DNA from: Thermodesulfovibrionales bacterium
Lineage (GTDB): Bacteria > Nitrospirota > Thermodesulfovibrionia > Thermodesulfovibrionales > UBA9159
DNA: 37,061 nt
NCBI GenBank assembly: GCA_035686305.1
Contig: DASRZP010000114.1
Span: 1-37,061, forward strand
Reading direction: 5' to 3'
Positions 14,890 to 24,263 of this stretch are shown piece after piece; position 1 is the first letter of the stretch, and every line of letters starts with the position of its first letter. A program made the position numbers and the translations under genes. The notes beneath the pieces were generated by a model, which ran no database searches, had not been told where the DNA came from, and saw only the letters and a program-made list of their open reading frames with translations.

Positions 14890-16536
14890 ATGCAGGAAGT
14901 CCTTCTGAACCGATTAAAGGCCCTGATACTCTTCAGGGTTTTTTTTGTCACCCTCCTCCTCGGGACCTTTCTCCTCTTTGACATAGGGCCCTACAAATTC
15001 CCCCAGCCCCGCTCAATCATCTATCTCCTCATATCCTTCTATCTCCTCTCCACCATTTATGGGTTCCTGCTCTACAGGATAAAGAATCTCGTTGTCTTTG
15101 CTTATCTACAGCTATCAATTGATGCCCTTGCAGAAGTTTTTCTCACTTTTCTGACGGGAGGGATTCAGAGCTGGTTTTCGTCGATCATGCTCCTGACAGT
15201 CATGGCCTCGGCGATCGTCATGGACAAGAGGGCCGGTTATGTTATAGCGACCACCTGCAGCCTCCTCTATGGTCTCATGATAGACCTTCAGTTCTACGGC
15301 TTCATCGCGATAACCTACGACCCAACATTACAGGAGAAGGACTTTCTCTATAATATCTTCACCCATATTGTCGCCCTCTATCTGACCGCTTTTCTCATGG
15401 GCCATCTGTCATCAAGGCTTGAAAGAACAGCTCAGAGCCTTGAGGAGAAGGACTCCAGTCTCAAAGATCTCACACTCTTCAACCGGGAATTAATCGAGAA
15501 CCTGCCGAGCGGACTCTTGACGACTGACGGGTCACAGAAGATCCTCCTCTTCAATAGGGCCGCCGAACATATAACGGGCATGAACAAGACCGAGGCTCTT
15601 CAGAAGCATATTACCGATGTCTTTCCCTTTCTCCCCACGCCGCTCGAGATCGGAAGGGTAGACGGAGTGATCCGTTACCATGGAGAGATGAAGACCGTGG
15701 GACTTACCCTCTCTGACACCATCGACAGCGAAGGACGCAAGAAAGGGTATATCTGCGTCTTTCAGGATATCACACAGCTCAAGAACCTTGAAGCGGAATT
15801 GAAACACCGGGAGACACTGGCGGCTATAGGCGAGCTTTCTGCAAATATGGCCCATGAGATACGAAACCCCCTGGCTTCCCTGAAGAGTTCGATTGAAATG
15901 CTTAAAGAGGGGGCTCTTACGAAGGATCACGGTGACAAACTCATGAATATAGCCATCAGCGAAATGGACAGGCTCAACAAGATCATAACCGATTTTCTCA
16001 CCTATTCGAGGCCGAGACCGCCTGAATTCTCGTGGTTTGACCTCGGCATTATGCTTGACGAGACCATTGAACTCTTAAGCCGTACCTCTCCTGACCCGGA
16101 TCTCATTCGGATAACAAAGGACTTTCCCGATTACACGGAGATATACGCCGATCACGGAAAATTGCGGCAGGTCTTCCTTAACCTCGGCGTGAATGCCATC
16201 GACGCGATGCCAGGAGGAGGCGAATTGACAATACGAACAAGGCGGAAAGAGGATAGCGTGACAATCCTGTTTGAGGACACCGGGGTGGGAATACGTCCTG
16301 AAAATCTCAGAGAGGTTTTCTATCCCTTCTTCACGACAAAAGACAGCGGTACGGGACTGGGGCTCTCAATAGCTTACCGGATCGTTGAGGAGCATAACGG
16401 CATGATGAACCTCACGAGCAAGCCCGGCCACGGTACGGTCTTCGAAGTCACCATTCCCGTCGTCTGTTCACACGTCATGCACCAAGGGCTGAAAGGAGAG
16501 AAAAAACTGGAGCCGAGTGGTCATGGAAACTTATAA
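14890..16536 (+). CDS. pilS: sensor histidine kinase PilS
   Basis: PilS is the membrane sensor of the PilS-PilR pair that controls pilin transcription in well-studied species. The 548-residue protein has about six N-terminal transmembrane helices (residues 10-180), a PAS domain (about 190-300), a HisKA domain with the phosphorylated histidine in MAHEIRNPLAS, and an ATPase domain with N box (NLGVNAIDAMPGGG), G1 (DTGVGI) and G2 (GTGLGLSIA) motifs. The multi-helix sensor type resembles the Pseudomonas protein, which senses pilin in the membrane. The gene starts 3 nt after the pilC stop and overlaps pilR. The start has only a weak ribosome-binding site. Confidence 0.93.
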   Translation: MQEVLLNRLKALILFRVFFVTLLLGTFLLFDIGPYKFPQPRSIIYLLISFYLLSTIYGFLLYRIKNLVVFAYLQLSIDALAEVFLTFLTGGIQSWFSSIMLLTVMASAIVMDKRAGYVIATTCSLLYGLMIDLQFYGFIAITYDPTLQEKDFLYNIFTHIVALYLTAFLMGHLSSRLERTAQSLEEKDSSLKDLTLFNRELIENLPSGLLTTDGSQKILLFNRAAEHITGMNKTEALQKHITDVFPFLPTPLEIGRVDGVIRYHGEMKTVGLTLSDTIDSEGRKKGYICVFQDITQLKNLEAELKHRETLAAIGELSANMAHEIRNPLASLKSSIEMLKEGALTKDHGDKLMNIAISEMDRLNKIITDFLTYSRPRPPEFSWFDLGIMLDETIELLSRTSPDPDLIRITKDFPDYTEIYADHGKLRQVFLNLGVNAIDAMPGGGELTIRTRRKEDSVTILFEDTGVGIRPENLREVFYPFFTTKDSGTGLGLSIAYRIVEEHNGMMNLTSKPGHGTVFEVTIPVVCSHVMHQGLKGEKKLEPSGHGNL

Positions 16537-17890
16537 AAGCAAGATACTGGTAGTAGAAGACGAGAGGAGCATGAGGGAGGTTCTCAAGATCCTCCTGGAA
16601 GGTGAGGGGTACGAGGTCCAACTCGCTCGGGACGGAACGGAAGGACTCGAATGGCTAAATAAGGATATCTATGATCTCATAATTACCGATATAAAGATGC
16701 CAGGCGCCGATGGTTTTCAGATACTCAAGAAGTCACAGGATCTTTCACCAGAGACCCTCGTCATTATGACAACGGCCTTCGGCACCACAGAGTCCGCCAT
16801 AGAGGCGATGAAGCTTGGGGCCTATGATTATGTTCACAAGCCCTTCAAGATCGATGAGATACGGTTGACTGTCAGGAAGGCCATTGAGAAGCGGAAACTC
16901 AGGGGTGAGGTCTCAATCCTCCGTGAGAAGATCAGGACCACCTATGAACTCGGGAATATCTTTTACAAGAGCCCGAAAATGCAAGAACTCCTCAGAGTCC
17001 TGCCGAAGATAGCCGAGAGCAACTCCAATGTCCTCATCACCGGGGAAAGCGGGACAGGGAAGGAATTTGTGGCAACAGCACTCCATAATCTCAGCCTTCG
17101 CAGGGAAAAGAACTTTGTTGCTATGAACTGCGCGGCCTTTCCCGAGGGCCTCCTTGAGAGTGAATTGTTCGGCCACATGAAAGGGGCCTTTACCGGTGCG
17201 GTTTATAACAAGCAGGGCCTCTTTGAGATAGCGGACGGGGGGACCCTCTTCCTCGATGAAATCGGCGAGATGCCGATGAACCTCCAGTCAAAGCTCCTCA
17301 GGGTCCTCGAAAACGGAACATTCAGAAGGGTTGGCGGTACGTCAGACGTCAAGGTGGATGTCAGGCTTCTGTCGGCGACAAACAAGAACCTCTCTGAAGA
17401 GATCGGCGCCGGAAGGTTCAGAGAAGACTTATACTATCGCTTGAATGTCATTCCCGTTGATATCCCTCCCCTGAGAGAGCGAAAGGATGACATCCCCCAG
17501 CTCGTTGAGCATTTCATCACGAAACTCTCGCCCGCGAGAAAAAGGCAGGTCTCTCCCGATGCGATGATGCTCCTCATGAACCATCCCTGGAGGGGCAATG
17601 TCAGGGAGCTTGAAAACGTCATGGAAAGGATCCTCCTCATGACAGACAGGGAGGAGATTTCCGCAGAGGATATCCCCTTAGAAACAGCAGGCTCTTCGGC
17701 AGAGATAAGAGGTCTTCCTGACATCACGAAAGAAGGGATCGATCTTGATGCCATCGTAGAAGACATAGAAAAGCACTATCTTACAGAAGCACTGAGACTG
17801 ACGAATGGAGCAAAAACAGAGGCTGCAGCGCTCCTCAAGCTCTCCTTCAGGTCATTCCGTCATCGATTGAAGAAGTACGCAGTTACGTAA
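16523..17890 (+). CDS. pilR: sigma-54-dependent response regulator PilR
   Basis: PilR activates sigma-54 promoters, classically that of pilA. The 455 residues comprise a receiver (D13, phospho-acceptor D56 in TDIKMPG, lysine in VHKPF), an AAA+ domain (Walker A GESGTGKE, GAFTGA loop, Walker B LFLDEIGE) and a Fis-type helix-turn-helix at the C-terminus. ATG 16523 is favoured over the in-frame GTG at 16517 because GGAG then lies 10 nt upstream. The first 14 nt overlap the end of pilS, so the pair is co-translated. The pilin promoter it would control is not in the window. Confidence 0.94.
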   Translation: METYKSKILVVEDERSMREVLKILLEGEGYEVQLARDGTEGLEWLNKDIYDLIITDIKMPGADGFQILKKSQDLSPETLVIMTTAFGTTESAIEAMKLGAYDYVHKPFKIDEIRLTVRKAIEKRKLRGEVSILREKIRTTYELGNIFYKSPKMQELLRVLPKIAESNSNVLITGESGTGKEFVATALHNLSLRREKNFVAMNCAAFPEGLLESELFGHMKGAFTGAVYNKQGLFEIADGGTLFLDEIGEMPMNLQSKLLRVLENGTFRRVGGTSDVKVDVRLLSATNKNLSEEIGAGRFREDLYYRLNVIPVDIPPLRERKDDIPQLVEHFITKLSPARKRQVSPDAMMLLMNHPWRGNVRELENVMERILLMTDREEISAEDIPLETAGSSAEIRGLPDITKEGIDLDAIVEDIEKHYLTEALRLTNGAKTEAAALLKLSFRSFRHRLKKYAVT

Positions 17891-17908
17891 TTCGACAACG
17901 TGGACGGT

Positions 17909-18667
17909 TCAGGTAATCCGCTCGTGGTGAGAATAGACGTTGAACCTGCTTCCCCGCATGAATCCGACGATCGTAACACCTCCTCTTTCGGCGATCTCGA
18001 CGGCAAGGTTCGTCGGGGCTGTACGCGTTACAAGCATCGGGATACCCCATCGGGCGCATTTCGACGCTATCTCTGAAGAGATCCTTCCGCTGGCAAGCAT
18101 GATTTTCCCCCGGAAGGGGATGTGATCGAGCACGGCATATCCGATAACCTTGTCCACGGCGTTATGCCTGCCGATATCTTCGGCAAAGCAGATAATTCCT
18201 TTGCTGTCCGAGAGCGCAGCGCTGTGTATGCAGCCTGTAAGGTGGTAGAGATCCGACCTCTTCTGGAACTCACGGTAAATCTCTCTCAGTCGCGCCTTCT
18301 CTATGGTAAAGGTGTCTTCTATCGAGCCGATATCGACCTTCCTATCAAAGGTGATCCCGCCGACACACCCTGAGGTTATGGTCTTTCCCTCCGTTGAGAC
18401 CTCGCCCTCGGCAGGTATGTTCACGAGAATCTCTTCTCCATATTCTATGGCCATGCGCTCAGCGCACCATCCCCCCTTTATGACATCTTCCGTCATCATG
18501 AGACCCACAACGAGTTCCCTCACCATATGGGGAGTACAGTAGAGGCTGAGCGCTTCCTTTCCGTTCACCGATATCCGCACCTTCTTCTCAAGGGCAAGAC
18601 TGTCCTCGATATGCTCAACAGAGTCATCAGTGTGCTTAGAGATCTTCCTACGCACTACACCTTCCAT
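17909..18667 (-). CDS. fdhD: formate dehydrogenase accessory sulfurtransferase FdhD
   Basis: FdhD passes sulfur from a cysteine desulfurase to the molybdenum cofactor of formate dehydrogenases. The 252-residue protein shows the family core (LTGCIHSAAL, EDIGRHNAVDKVIGYA and SGRISSEIASKCARWGIP). Of the CxxC pair known from the E. coli protein only the first cysteine, C101 in SGCVGG, is present; single-cysteine versions are known in the family. The gene is convergent with pilR, only 18 nt apart. No formate dehydrogenase gene is in view, so its client lies elsewhere. The ATG at 18667 fits the family length. Confidence 0.95.
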   Translation of the reverse strand: MEGVVRRKISKHTDDSVEHIEDSLALEKKVRISVNGKEALSLYCTPHMVRELVVGLMMTEDVIKGGWCAERMAIEYGEEILVNIPAEGEVSTEGKTITSGCVGGITFDRKVDIGSIEDTFTIEKARLREIYREFQKRSDLYHLTGCIHSAALSDSKGIICFAEDIGRHNAVDKVIGYAVLDHIPFRGKIMLASGRISSEIASKCARWGIPMLVTRTAPTNLAVEIAERGGVTIVGFMRGSRFNVYSHHERIT

Positions 18668-18710
18668 GATCCATTATAGAATACCGGCCTGTCCTCCCGT
18701 CAATTTGTTA

Positions 18711-18740
18711 TTGAATATCGGAAAAGAATCTTGATATACT
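18711..18740 (+). promoter_or_regulatory. promoter of the lytic transglycosylase gene
   Basis: TTGAAT (18711-18716) and TATACT (18735-18740) are 18 nt apart, with a TG one base before the -10 (extended -10, TTGATATACT). Transcription from here would give a leader of about 150 nt before the favoured ATG at 18896. Confidence 0.5.
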
Positions 18741-18895
18741 CTTCTAGGGCTTTAATCCGGTTGATGTTTCGTTCAAATCTCCATAGGGCTTTCTCCAACC
18801 AAGGGAATCTCTTTTCAGGGGATCCCCGGGACTCCGCGGAGGATCGGGACAAGAACGGTACCGTTATCAATGGGGCCGAAGCCCTGTGGCATTGT

Positions 18896-21106
18896 ATGAG
18901 AACGTTTCTGAGTTTCAATCTTATCTTCGCTTTCCTCTGGGTTGTTCTGTCGGCAAGTCCGGGGCTGTCGGAAGGGTCCGGTGCCGCACAGAAGGATGAG
19001 GGCGGCAGTCCCAGAAAAGTCAAGGTCTCAGGGGCATATGTCTTCAAGGTACCTGAGTCGGCCTGTTCCTCTGAAGGGTGCCTGGCTCTCAGGGAAGGCA
19101 AGGAACTGCTCGATGGGGCAAAGTACCGGGAAGCGATCGTGAGATTGAAATTTGCTTACCGGGAGCTCCCTGTTGCCGGGGATTATGCGCTCTTTTTCAT
19201 GGCAAAGGCTTTCTCCGGCATGAAGGATTTTGAGGATGCAAGGGCCTGCGTCGACGATCTCCTCCGTGCCTATCCTGACTCGTTGCTCAAGAAAAGGGTC
19301 AGGGCATTGCAGATCAGAAATGGCATCTCGGAATCAGAGACCTCAGCGGAAGGAGTGAAGAGAGAGGACCTCTTGAAGGCCTTTGAAAGCTATGCCTCTG
19401 ATTATCCCGAAGACATGGACATGAAATTCCTCTTCGCACAGTTCCTGAAAAAGCGGGGGGGAAAAGAGCAGGCAAAAAGACTCTTCAGACAAGTCTATGT
19501 AAAGAACTGCTCCCTTTCCGAAGAAGCCTACCGGCAGTTGGAATACTCTGACGTTTCAGTCGAAGACATGCTCGCAAGGGCCTCAAACCTCATAAGGGAT
19601 GTCGAGTACAAAAAGGCTGAGACCCTGCTCAGGAAGACCATCACCATTGCCGAAGGTTCTCTGCGGGATGAGGCACAGAGGAAACTGGGAACAGCGCTCT
19701 TCAGGCAGAAGAGATATAAGGAATCTACTGCCGAGTTTTTTAAGGCAGGGGATCTCTACGGTGCCGCCCGATCACTCTTCCGGGCTGGAGAACTCGATGG
19801 CTTTCATTCGGCACTCTCAAGACTCGTTTCCATGGAGGATCAGCGGGCAGGGTCTCTCTGGCTGGCGCTCGCGTCAAAGAGACGAAGAGAGGGAGAGACC
19901 GGGGAGGCCCTGGAGATTTATACGAGAGTCAGAAATGCCTATCCTTCCCATAGCGAAGAGGCCCTCTGGGGCATGGCCTGGACATTCTACCGCAAAGGTG
20001 ACTACGAGATGGCCCTCAAGACACTCACTGAGCTCAGCCGCTCACACCCTGACCCCAAATATCTTTACTGGAAGACGAAGTCTCTGGGTAATACTGATGA
20101 AGAGGGAGTCACCCGAGCGTGGGGCCCCGATGCTGAATCGTTCGTTGATCTCGGCAACGAGAGTAACGGAGATTTCTATGGACTTCTGACCAGAATATAC
20201 GTCAACGGTCGCAAGGAGAGACACTCCGGCCTTATAGAGGATACCGCGGGTTCAAAGACATCGCTTTCGACTTCCGAGAGTTTTTGCTCTCAGACGATAC
20301 CGTTGTCATCGGAAACCCCTTTGGCATTCGTCGGTCGGCAGGAAGAGGATTCCGCTTCTTCTTCGTTGCTTCAAAGGAACGCAGACCTTGCAAGGGCTTT
20401 CGAGCGCTTTCTTATTCTCATGGCAATCGGAACAAAGGAAGACGCAGTAGCTGAACTCCTGTCGAAGTCGCAGGAAATCTCAAATCCTGAACTCCTCCTT
20501 TACGCCGGCCGTGCATTGAAGGAGGCGGGGTCATACAGAAGTGCGATAGCCCTCGTCTCGCGGCTGGCAAAGCATCAGGAGGTACGGGTGGGGTCGGAGG
20601 CGGCCATCTCTGATATCCTGTACCCTCTGGCGTATTGGTCCGTAGTCGAGAAGGCGACAAAAGATCACGGTCTCGACCCCATCATTCTCTTATCGGTCAT
20701 GAGGGAAGAGAGCCGCTATGACCCTGAGGTTCGCTCTGCCGCAGGCGCCATCGGCCTCATGCAGATCATGCCCCAGACCGCAGATACCCTCAGCCGCCAC
20801 AAGGTCACAACAGCGGACGAAATCTATGATGTGAAGACCAATATAACCATAGGGGCCTATTACCTCAGTCTCCTCATGAAGGAATTCCATTCATTACCTG
20901 TGGCGATAGCAGCATACAACGCAGGAGAGGAAAAGGTCAGGGAATGGCTAAAGAAGGGGAACTACAGGTCCTTCGACGAATTCATTGAAGACATTCCCTT
21001 TGATGAAACGAGGAATTATGTAAAGAAGGTCCTCTTGACCTATTCGGCTTATAAGCAGAAGAGTTCCCCTGCATTTTCGGCGTGCAACGGGCAGGCATCA
21101 CCGTGA
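18896..21106 (+). CDS. slt: soluble lytic murein transglycosylase (Slt family, TPR-rich)
   Basis: The enzyme cleaves the glycan strands of peptidoglycan, leaving anhydromuramyl ends. The favoured start gives 736 residues with a signal peptide (MRTFLSFNLIFAFLWVVLSA). A long helical region of tetratricopeptide-like repeats (about residues 60-570) then leads to a C-terminal SLT domain from about residue 595. The catalytic glutamate lies in MREESRYDP, followed by AAGAIGLMQIMPQTA and VAIAAYNAGEEKV. The frame is open upstream to a TTG at 18731 and includes an ATG at 18764, but these would put about 45-55 residues before the signal peptide and lie almost on the promoter. The zapB-like gene follows after 16 nt. 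Export to the periplasm is inferred from the signal peptide. Confidence 0.9.
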   Translation: MRTFLSFNLIFAFLWVVLSASPGLSEGSGAAQKDEGGSPRKVKVSGAYVFKVPESACSSEGCLALREGKELLDGAKYREAIVRLKFAYRELPVAGDYALFFMAKAFSGMKDFEDARACVDDLLRAYPDSLLKKRVRALQIRNGISESETSAEGVKREDLLKAFESYASDYPEDMDMKFLFAQFLKKRGGKEQAKRLFRQVYVKNCSLSEEAYRQLEYSDVSVEDMLARASNLIRDVEYKKAETLLRKTITIAEGSLRDEAQRKLGTALFRQKRYKESTAEFFKAGDLYGAARSLFRAGELDGFHSALSRLVSMEDQRAGSLWLALASKRRREGETGEALEIYTRVRNAYPSHSEEALWGMAWTFYRKGDYEMALKTLTELSRSHPDPKYLYWKTKSLGNTDEEGVTRAWGPDAESFVDLGNESNGDFYGLLTRIYVNGRKERHSGLIEDTAGSKTSLSTSESFCSQTIPLSSETPLAFVGRQEEDSASSSLLQRNADLARAFERFLILMAIGTKEDAVAELLSKSQEISNPELLLYAGRALKEAGSYRSAIALVSRLAKHQEVRVGSEAAISDILYPLAYWSVVEKATKDHGLDPIILLSVMREESRYDPEVRSAAGAIGLMQIMPQTADTLSRHKVTTADEIYDVKTNITIGAYYLSLLMKEFHSLPVAIAAYNAGEEKVREWLKKGNYRSFDEFIEDIPFDETRNYVKKVLLTYSAYKQKSSPAFSACNGQASP

Positions 21107-21122
21107 AGGAGATGCCTCTGCA

Positions 21123-21443
21123 GTGAAGAGCCTTTTTGATGAACCGACGCCCGAGCATCCGCTGAAGCCGCAGGATCCGTCGCAAAAGGCATTGCCAAAA
21201 ACTCCCAAGGAGGATACACCGTTGGACAGACTCAAGAATCTTGAAGAAAAGATTGCGGATGCTATCAACAAGGTCAAGACGCTGAAAGAAGAAAAAGTGT
21301 TCCTGGAACGGAAAATCAAGGAGCTTGAGGAACAGCTCAATGAAAGGAACCTTGAAGTCGAGAGGCTCACCTCCGAGAAAACCCTGGTGAAACGCCAGGT
21401 GGAAGAACTTCTCAGCGAGCTGGATACCTTAGAACTCAGTTGA
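21123..21443 (+). CDS. ZapB-like coiled-coil protein
   Basis: The 106-residue protein has a proline-rich, probably disordered N-terminus (about residues 8-32) and then one continuous coiled coil with clear heptads (LKNLEEKIADAINKVKTLKEEK onward) to the end. Its position directly before zapA suggests a ZapB-like partner in the division ring. The start is GTG, with AAGGAG at the end of slt about 12 nt upstream. Sequence identity to ZapB cannot be judged by eye because any coiled coil would look alike; the name rests on context. Confidence 0.7.
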   Translation: MKSLFDEPTPEHPLKPQDPSQKALPKTPKEDTPLDRLKNLEEKIADAINKVKTLKEEKVFLERKIKELEEQLNERNLEVERLTSEKTLVKRQVEELLSELDTLELS

Positions 21444-21456
21444 GAGGGTTGCGTCT

Positions 21457-21723
21457 GTGGGAACAATAGAGGCATACATCCTCGGCCAGAAATACACGAT
21501 TAGAGGCGACGCCCCTGATGAGCATATCGAGAAGCTTGTCGCATATGTAAACAGCAAAATACAGGAAGTGTATAAAAATGCTCCCAATACGGCACCGCTC
21601 AAGGCTTCTATCTTGGCGGCAATCGATATCGCCGATGAACTGTACAGGCTCAGAGACGAACAGGAAATCATAGCGAGGGGAATCGAAGACAAGGCCAATG
21701 CGCTCACGGGGTTATTTGACTGA
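21457..21723 (+). CDS. zapA: cell division protein ZapA
   Basis: ZapA bundles FtsZ filaments at midcell. The 88-residue protein has the family layout: a short beta-alpha head with the ILGQKYTIRGD motif and the EHIEKLVAYVNSKIQEV helix, then the alanine-rich helix LKASILAAIDIADELYRLRDE that makes the dimer/tetramer coiled coil. The start is GTG at 21457, with GAGAGGG upstream. It is co-transcribed with the coiled-coil gene before it. Confidence 0.93.
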   Translation: MGTIEAYILGQKYTIRGDAPDEHIEKLVAYVNSKIQEVYKNAPNTAPLKASILAAIDIADELYRLRDEQEIIARGIEDKANALTGLFD

Positions 21724-21770
21724 ATAAGAAGAGGACGGCACGAGTTCTCACCTTCCTTTCGTGGCAATAG

Positions 21771-21790
21771 CAATGCCCTTGAGGGTATTG
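21771..21790 (+). terminator. hairpin after zapA overlapping the rho promoter
   Basis: CAATGCCC (21771-21778) pairs with GGGTATTG (21783-21790) around a TTGA loop, including one G-U pair. A T-run (ATTTTTT) follows about 10 nt later. It may end the slt-zapA transcript. Its right arm shares three bases with the -35 box of the rho promoter. Confidence 0.5.
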
Positions 21791-21816
21791 ACAAAATAAT
21801 ATTTTTTAGCTATTTT
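21788..21816 (+). promoter_or_regulatory. promoter of rho
   Basis: A perfect TTGACA (21788-21793), a 17-nt A/T-rich spacer and TATTTT (21811-21816) make this the closest match to a sigma-70 consensus in the window. Transcription would start near 21823, about 90 nt before the rho ATG. Confidence 0.75.
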
Positions 21817-21913
21817 ACAAGTAGCAATGCTTCTTTAGAAACCTTCTGGATAGGTGCATAACCTACCGGACGAAAAAACCACCAGCGATAAATCCCAAGA
21901 GGAGTTAATACCT

Positions 21914-23173
21914 ATGGAAAATATTTCGATTTCCGAGCTGAAGGAGAAGACTATCGATGATCTCGCAAAAGTGGCGAAAGGCCTGAACGTGGAAGGCGCA
22001 TCGGGTCTCCGCAAACAGGATCTTATCTTCGCCATTCTGCAGGCTCAGATTGAGAAATCGGGAAATGTCTTCGGCGCCGGTGTCCTCGAAATACTTCCTG
22101 ATGGTTTTGGTTTTTTGCGCTCTCCCGATTACAGTTATCTTCCCAGCCCCGATGACATCTATGTATCACCTTCTCAGATTCGGAGGTTTAATCTCAGGAC
22201 AGGAGATATGGTCTCAGGCCAGATACGGCCGCCGAAAGAGGGCGAACGATATTTCGCCCTCCTCAAGGTGGAGGCGGTGAACCATGAATCCCCTGAAGAC
22301 AACATCAGCAGAGCTCTCTTCGACAATCTCACCCCATACTATCCTACGGAACGCATAAAACTCGAACACACCAATAATGACTACTCGACTCGGGTCATGG
22401 ACCTCATATGCCCCATAGGAAAGGGGCAGAGGGGCATGATCGTTGCTGCCCCGCGAACAGGAAAGACTATGCTTCTCCAATCGATCGCAAAGGGGATAAA
22501 GAAAAACCACAGAGAGATCCACCTCATCATCCTCCTCATCGATGAACGCCCTGAAGAGGTTACGGACTGGAAGCGTCAGGTAGCCACAGCCGAGATTATC
22601 AGTTCGACCTTCGATGAGCCGCCGCCGCGGCATTGCCAGGTCTCTGAAATGGTTATCGAGAGGGCAAAAAGGCTGGTCGAGTCCAAGAGGGACGTCGTCA
22701 TTCTCTTGGACAGTATCACGAGACTCGCTAGGGCCTATAACGCGGTCATTCCGACAAGTGGCAAAGTCCTTTCAGGAGGTCTCGATGCAAATGCGCTCCA
22801 GAAGCCGAAACGGTTCTTCGGTACTGCCCGGAATATCGAAGACGGCGGGAGTCTCACGATCATAGCCACTGCCCTCATCGATACGGGGAGCAGGATGGAC
22901 GACGTCATATTCGAAGAGTTCAAGGGTACAGGGAATATGGAACTTCATCTCGATAGGAAACTGGTTGACAAACGTATATTCCCGACGATCGATATTAATG
23001 CCTCGGGGACGAGAAAAGAAGAGCTCCTCGTGGATAAAGACACCTTGAATAAGATGTGGATACTCAGGAAAGTCCTCAACCCCCTCAGTACCGTCGAGAG
23101 TATGGAATTCCTTCTCGCCAAGCTCATGGGCACAAAGAGCAACAAGGACTTCCTCGAGATGATGAACAAATAG
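21914..23173 (+). CDS. rho: transcription termination factor Rho
   Basis: Rho is the hexameric RNA helicase that ends transcription of untranslated RNA. The 419-residue product has the N-terminal Rho domain ([19 protein letters not shown]), the cold-shock-like RNA-binding fold ([20 protein letters not shown]), and the RecA-type ATPase with Walker [12 protein letters not shown], the Q-loop and R-loop region (ARAYNAV), and the conserved [15 protein letters not shown] chose ATG 21914 because AGGAG lies about 10 nt before it; an upstream in-frame GTG at 21854 has no such site. There is no N-terminal insertion, so the length is the common compact form. Confidence 0.96.
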   Translation: MENISISELKEKTIDDLAKVAKGLNVEGASGLRKQDLIFAILQAQIEKSGNVFGAGVLEILPDGFGFLRSPDYSYLPSPDDIYVSPSQIRRFNLRTGDMVSGQIRPPKEGERYFALLKVEAVNHESPEDNISRALFDNLTPYYPTERIKLEHTNNDYSTRVMDLICPIGKGQRGMIVAAPRTGKTMLLQSIAKGIKKNHREIHLIILLIDERPEEVTDWKRQVATAEIISSTFDEPPPRHCQVSEMVIERAKRLVESKRDVVILLDSITRLARAYNAVIPTSGKVLSGGLDANALQKPKRFFGTARNIEDGGSLTIIATALIDTGSRMDDVIFEEFKGTGNMELHLDRKLVDKRIFPTIDINASGTRKEELLVDKDTLNKMWILRKVLNPLSTVESMEFLLAKLMGTKSNKDFLEMMNK

Positions 23174-23233
23174 TTATCCCGACCCTACTTCGATTATCGC
23201 GACGACAGCCCCTCTTCAGCTTTTGAGCGCGTC

Positions 23234-23248
23234 GCCGGTGAGACCGGC
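23234..23248. terminator. short GC hairpin between convergent rho and the potassium channel gene
   Basis: GCCGGT (23234-23239), a GAG loop and ACCGGC (23243-23248) form a tight 6-bp stem in the 91-nt gap between two convergent genes. No T-run follows. It may be a weak or Rho-assisted bidirectional terminator. Confidence 0.4.
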
Positions 23249-23264
23249 CGATCAATATGAGGAG

Positions 23265-24263
23265 TTAGCCGCCTGCCATATCTTCGAGAACCTTGAGCTT
23301 CGTTCTTTCCCCAAGGGCGATCAAAACATCCCCGGCTTTGATCGTAGTCCTGAACGTCGGATTGAACCTCATGTCGCCGCCGCTCCTTTTTATGGCTACG
23401 ATGATAATACCCAGATCACGGCCGATGCCGCATTCGTCAAGGGTGACGTCAGCCACCTTGGATCCTTCGCGCACAGGGATCTCTTCCATCTGGAGGTCGA
23501 TGTTCCCTGACCGCGTTGCGAATTCGATAAAGTCGACAACGGCAGGCTTCAGTAAGGTATGGGCGATTCTCAATCCCCCGATATGGTACGGAGAGACAAC
23601 CCTGTCCGCCCCGGCCCTGAGGAGTTTCTGTTCGGATCCTTCCTCGCCGGCCCTCGCCACAATATTCAGTTCTGGGCTCAGCACCCTTGCGCTGAGCACG
23701 ACGTAGAGATTTTCAGCATCTGTTGAGAGTACCGATATGAGGCCCCTGGCCCTTTCAATTCCTGCCTCTTTCAGTACATCGTCGTTTGTGGCATCTCCGC
23801 GGACAAACAGCAGCTCTTCATCAAAGGCGTCGGTAGGAGAATGCTCTTTCTCGACAACGACAAAGTGCGCTCCCTTCTCCTTAAGCTCCTTGCAGATGAC
23901 CTTTCCCATCCTTCCATAGCCGCAGACGATATAGTGGTCTCGCAATCCCTTGATCCTCTTTTCCACCTTCCTCCTCCCGAAAATCTCCTGTATTTCTCCC
24001 TCTACGACGATTCTTGCCGCATTATTGAGCGCATAGAGAATGGTACCCACTCCTCCGACGATAAGGAAGATTGTGAAGGCCCTTCCGACATTAGAAAGTT
24101 CATGGACCTCCCGATACCCCACCGTTGTAATGGTCGTGACGGTCATATAGAGCGAATCGAAGAACGACCAATGCTCGATGAGAACGTATCCGATCGTCCC
24201 GATGAGGGTCACCACCGCAATGAGGGACAGGGAAAAAACGAATTGTCTCCTAACCGCTCGCAT
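23265..24263 (-). CDS. two-helix potassium channel with TrkA-N/TrkA-C (RCK) domains
   Basis: The 332-residue protein starts with two transmembrane helices flanking a pore loop (residues about 10-85), followed by a TrkA-N/RCK nucleotide-binding domain with YIVCGYGRMGK and a TrkA-C domain. This is the MthK-like channel layout. The selectivity filter reads T47-V-G-Y-R51 where the usual sequence is TVGYG; the arginine codon is CGG on the minus strand (24111-24113). I chose ATG 24263, which overlaps the end of the upstream gene by 14 nt and has GGAG 3 nt upstream; a TTG at 24287 is an alternative. It should gate potassium or a related ion, but the filter change makes selectivity uncertain. Confidence 0.88.
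   Translation of the reverse strand: MRAVRRQFVFSLSLIAVVTLIGTIGYVLIEHWSFFDSLYMTVTTITTVGYREVHELSNVGRAFTIFLIVGGVGTILYALNNAARIVVEGEIQEIFGRRKVEKRIKGLRDHYIVCGYGRMGKVICKELKEKGAHFVVVEKEHSPTDAFDEELLFVRGDATNDDVLKEAGIERARGLISVLSTDAENLYVVLSARVLSPELNIVARAGEEGSEQKLLRAGADRVVSPYHIGGLRIAHTLLKPAVVDFIEFATRSGNIDLQMEEIPVREGSKVADVTLDECGIGRDLGIIIVAIKRSGGDMRFNPTFRTTIKAGDVLIALGERTKLKVLEDMAGG

Noticed and set aside
21724-21913. 6S RNA gene downstream of zapA, as in gammaproteobacteria
   Set aside because: The 190-nt space is taken by a hairpin and the rho promoter, and no long 6S-like rod with a central bubble is visible.
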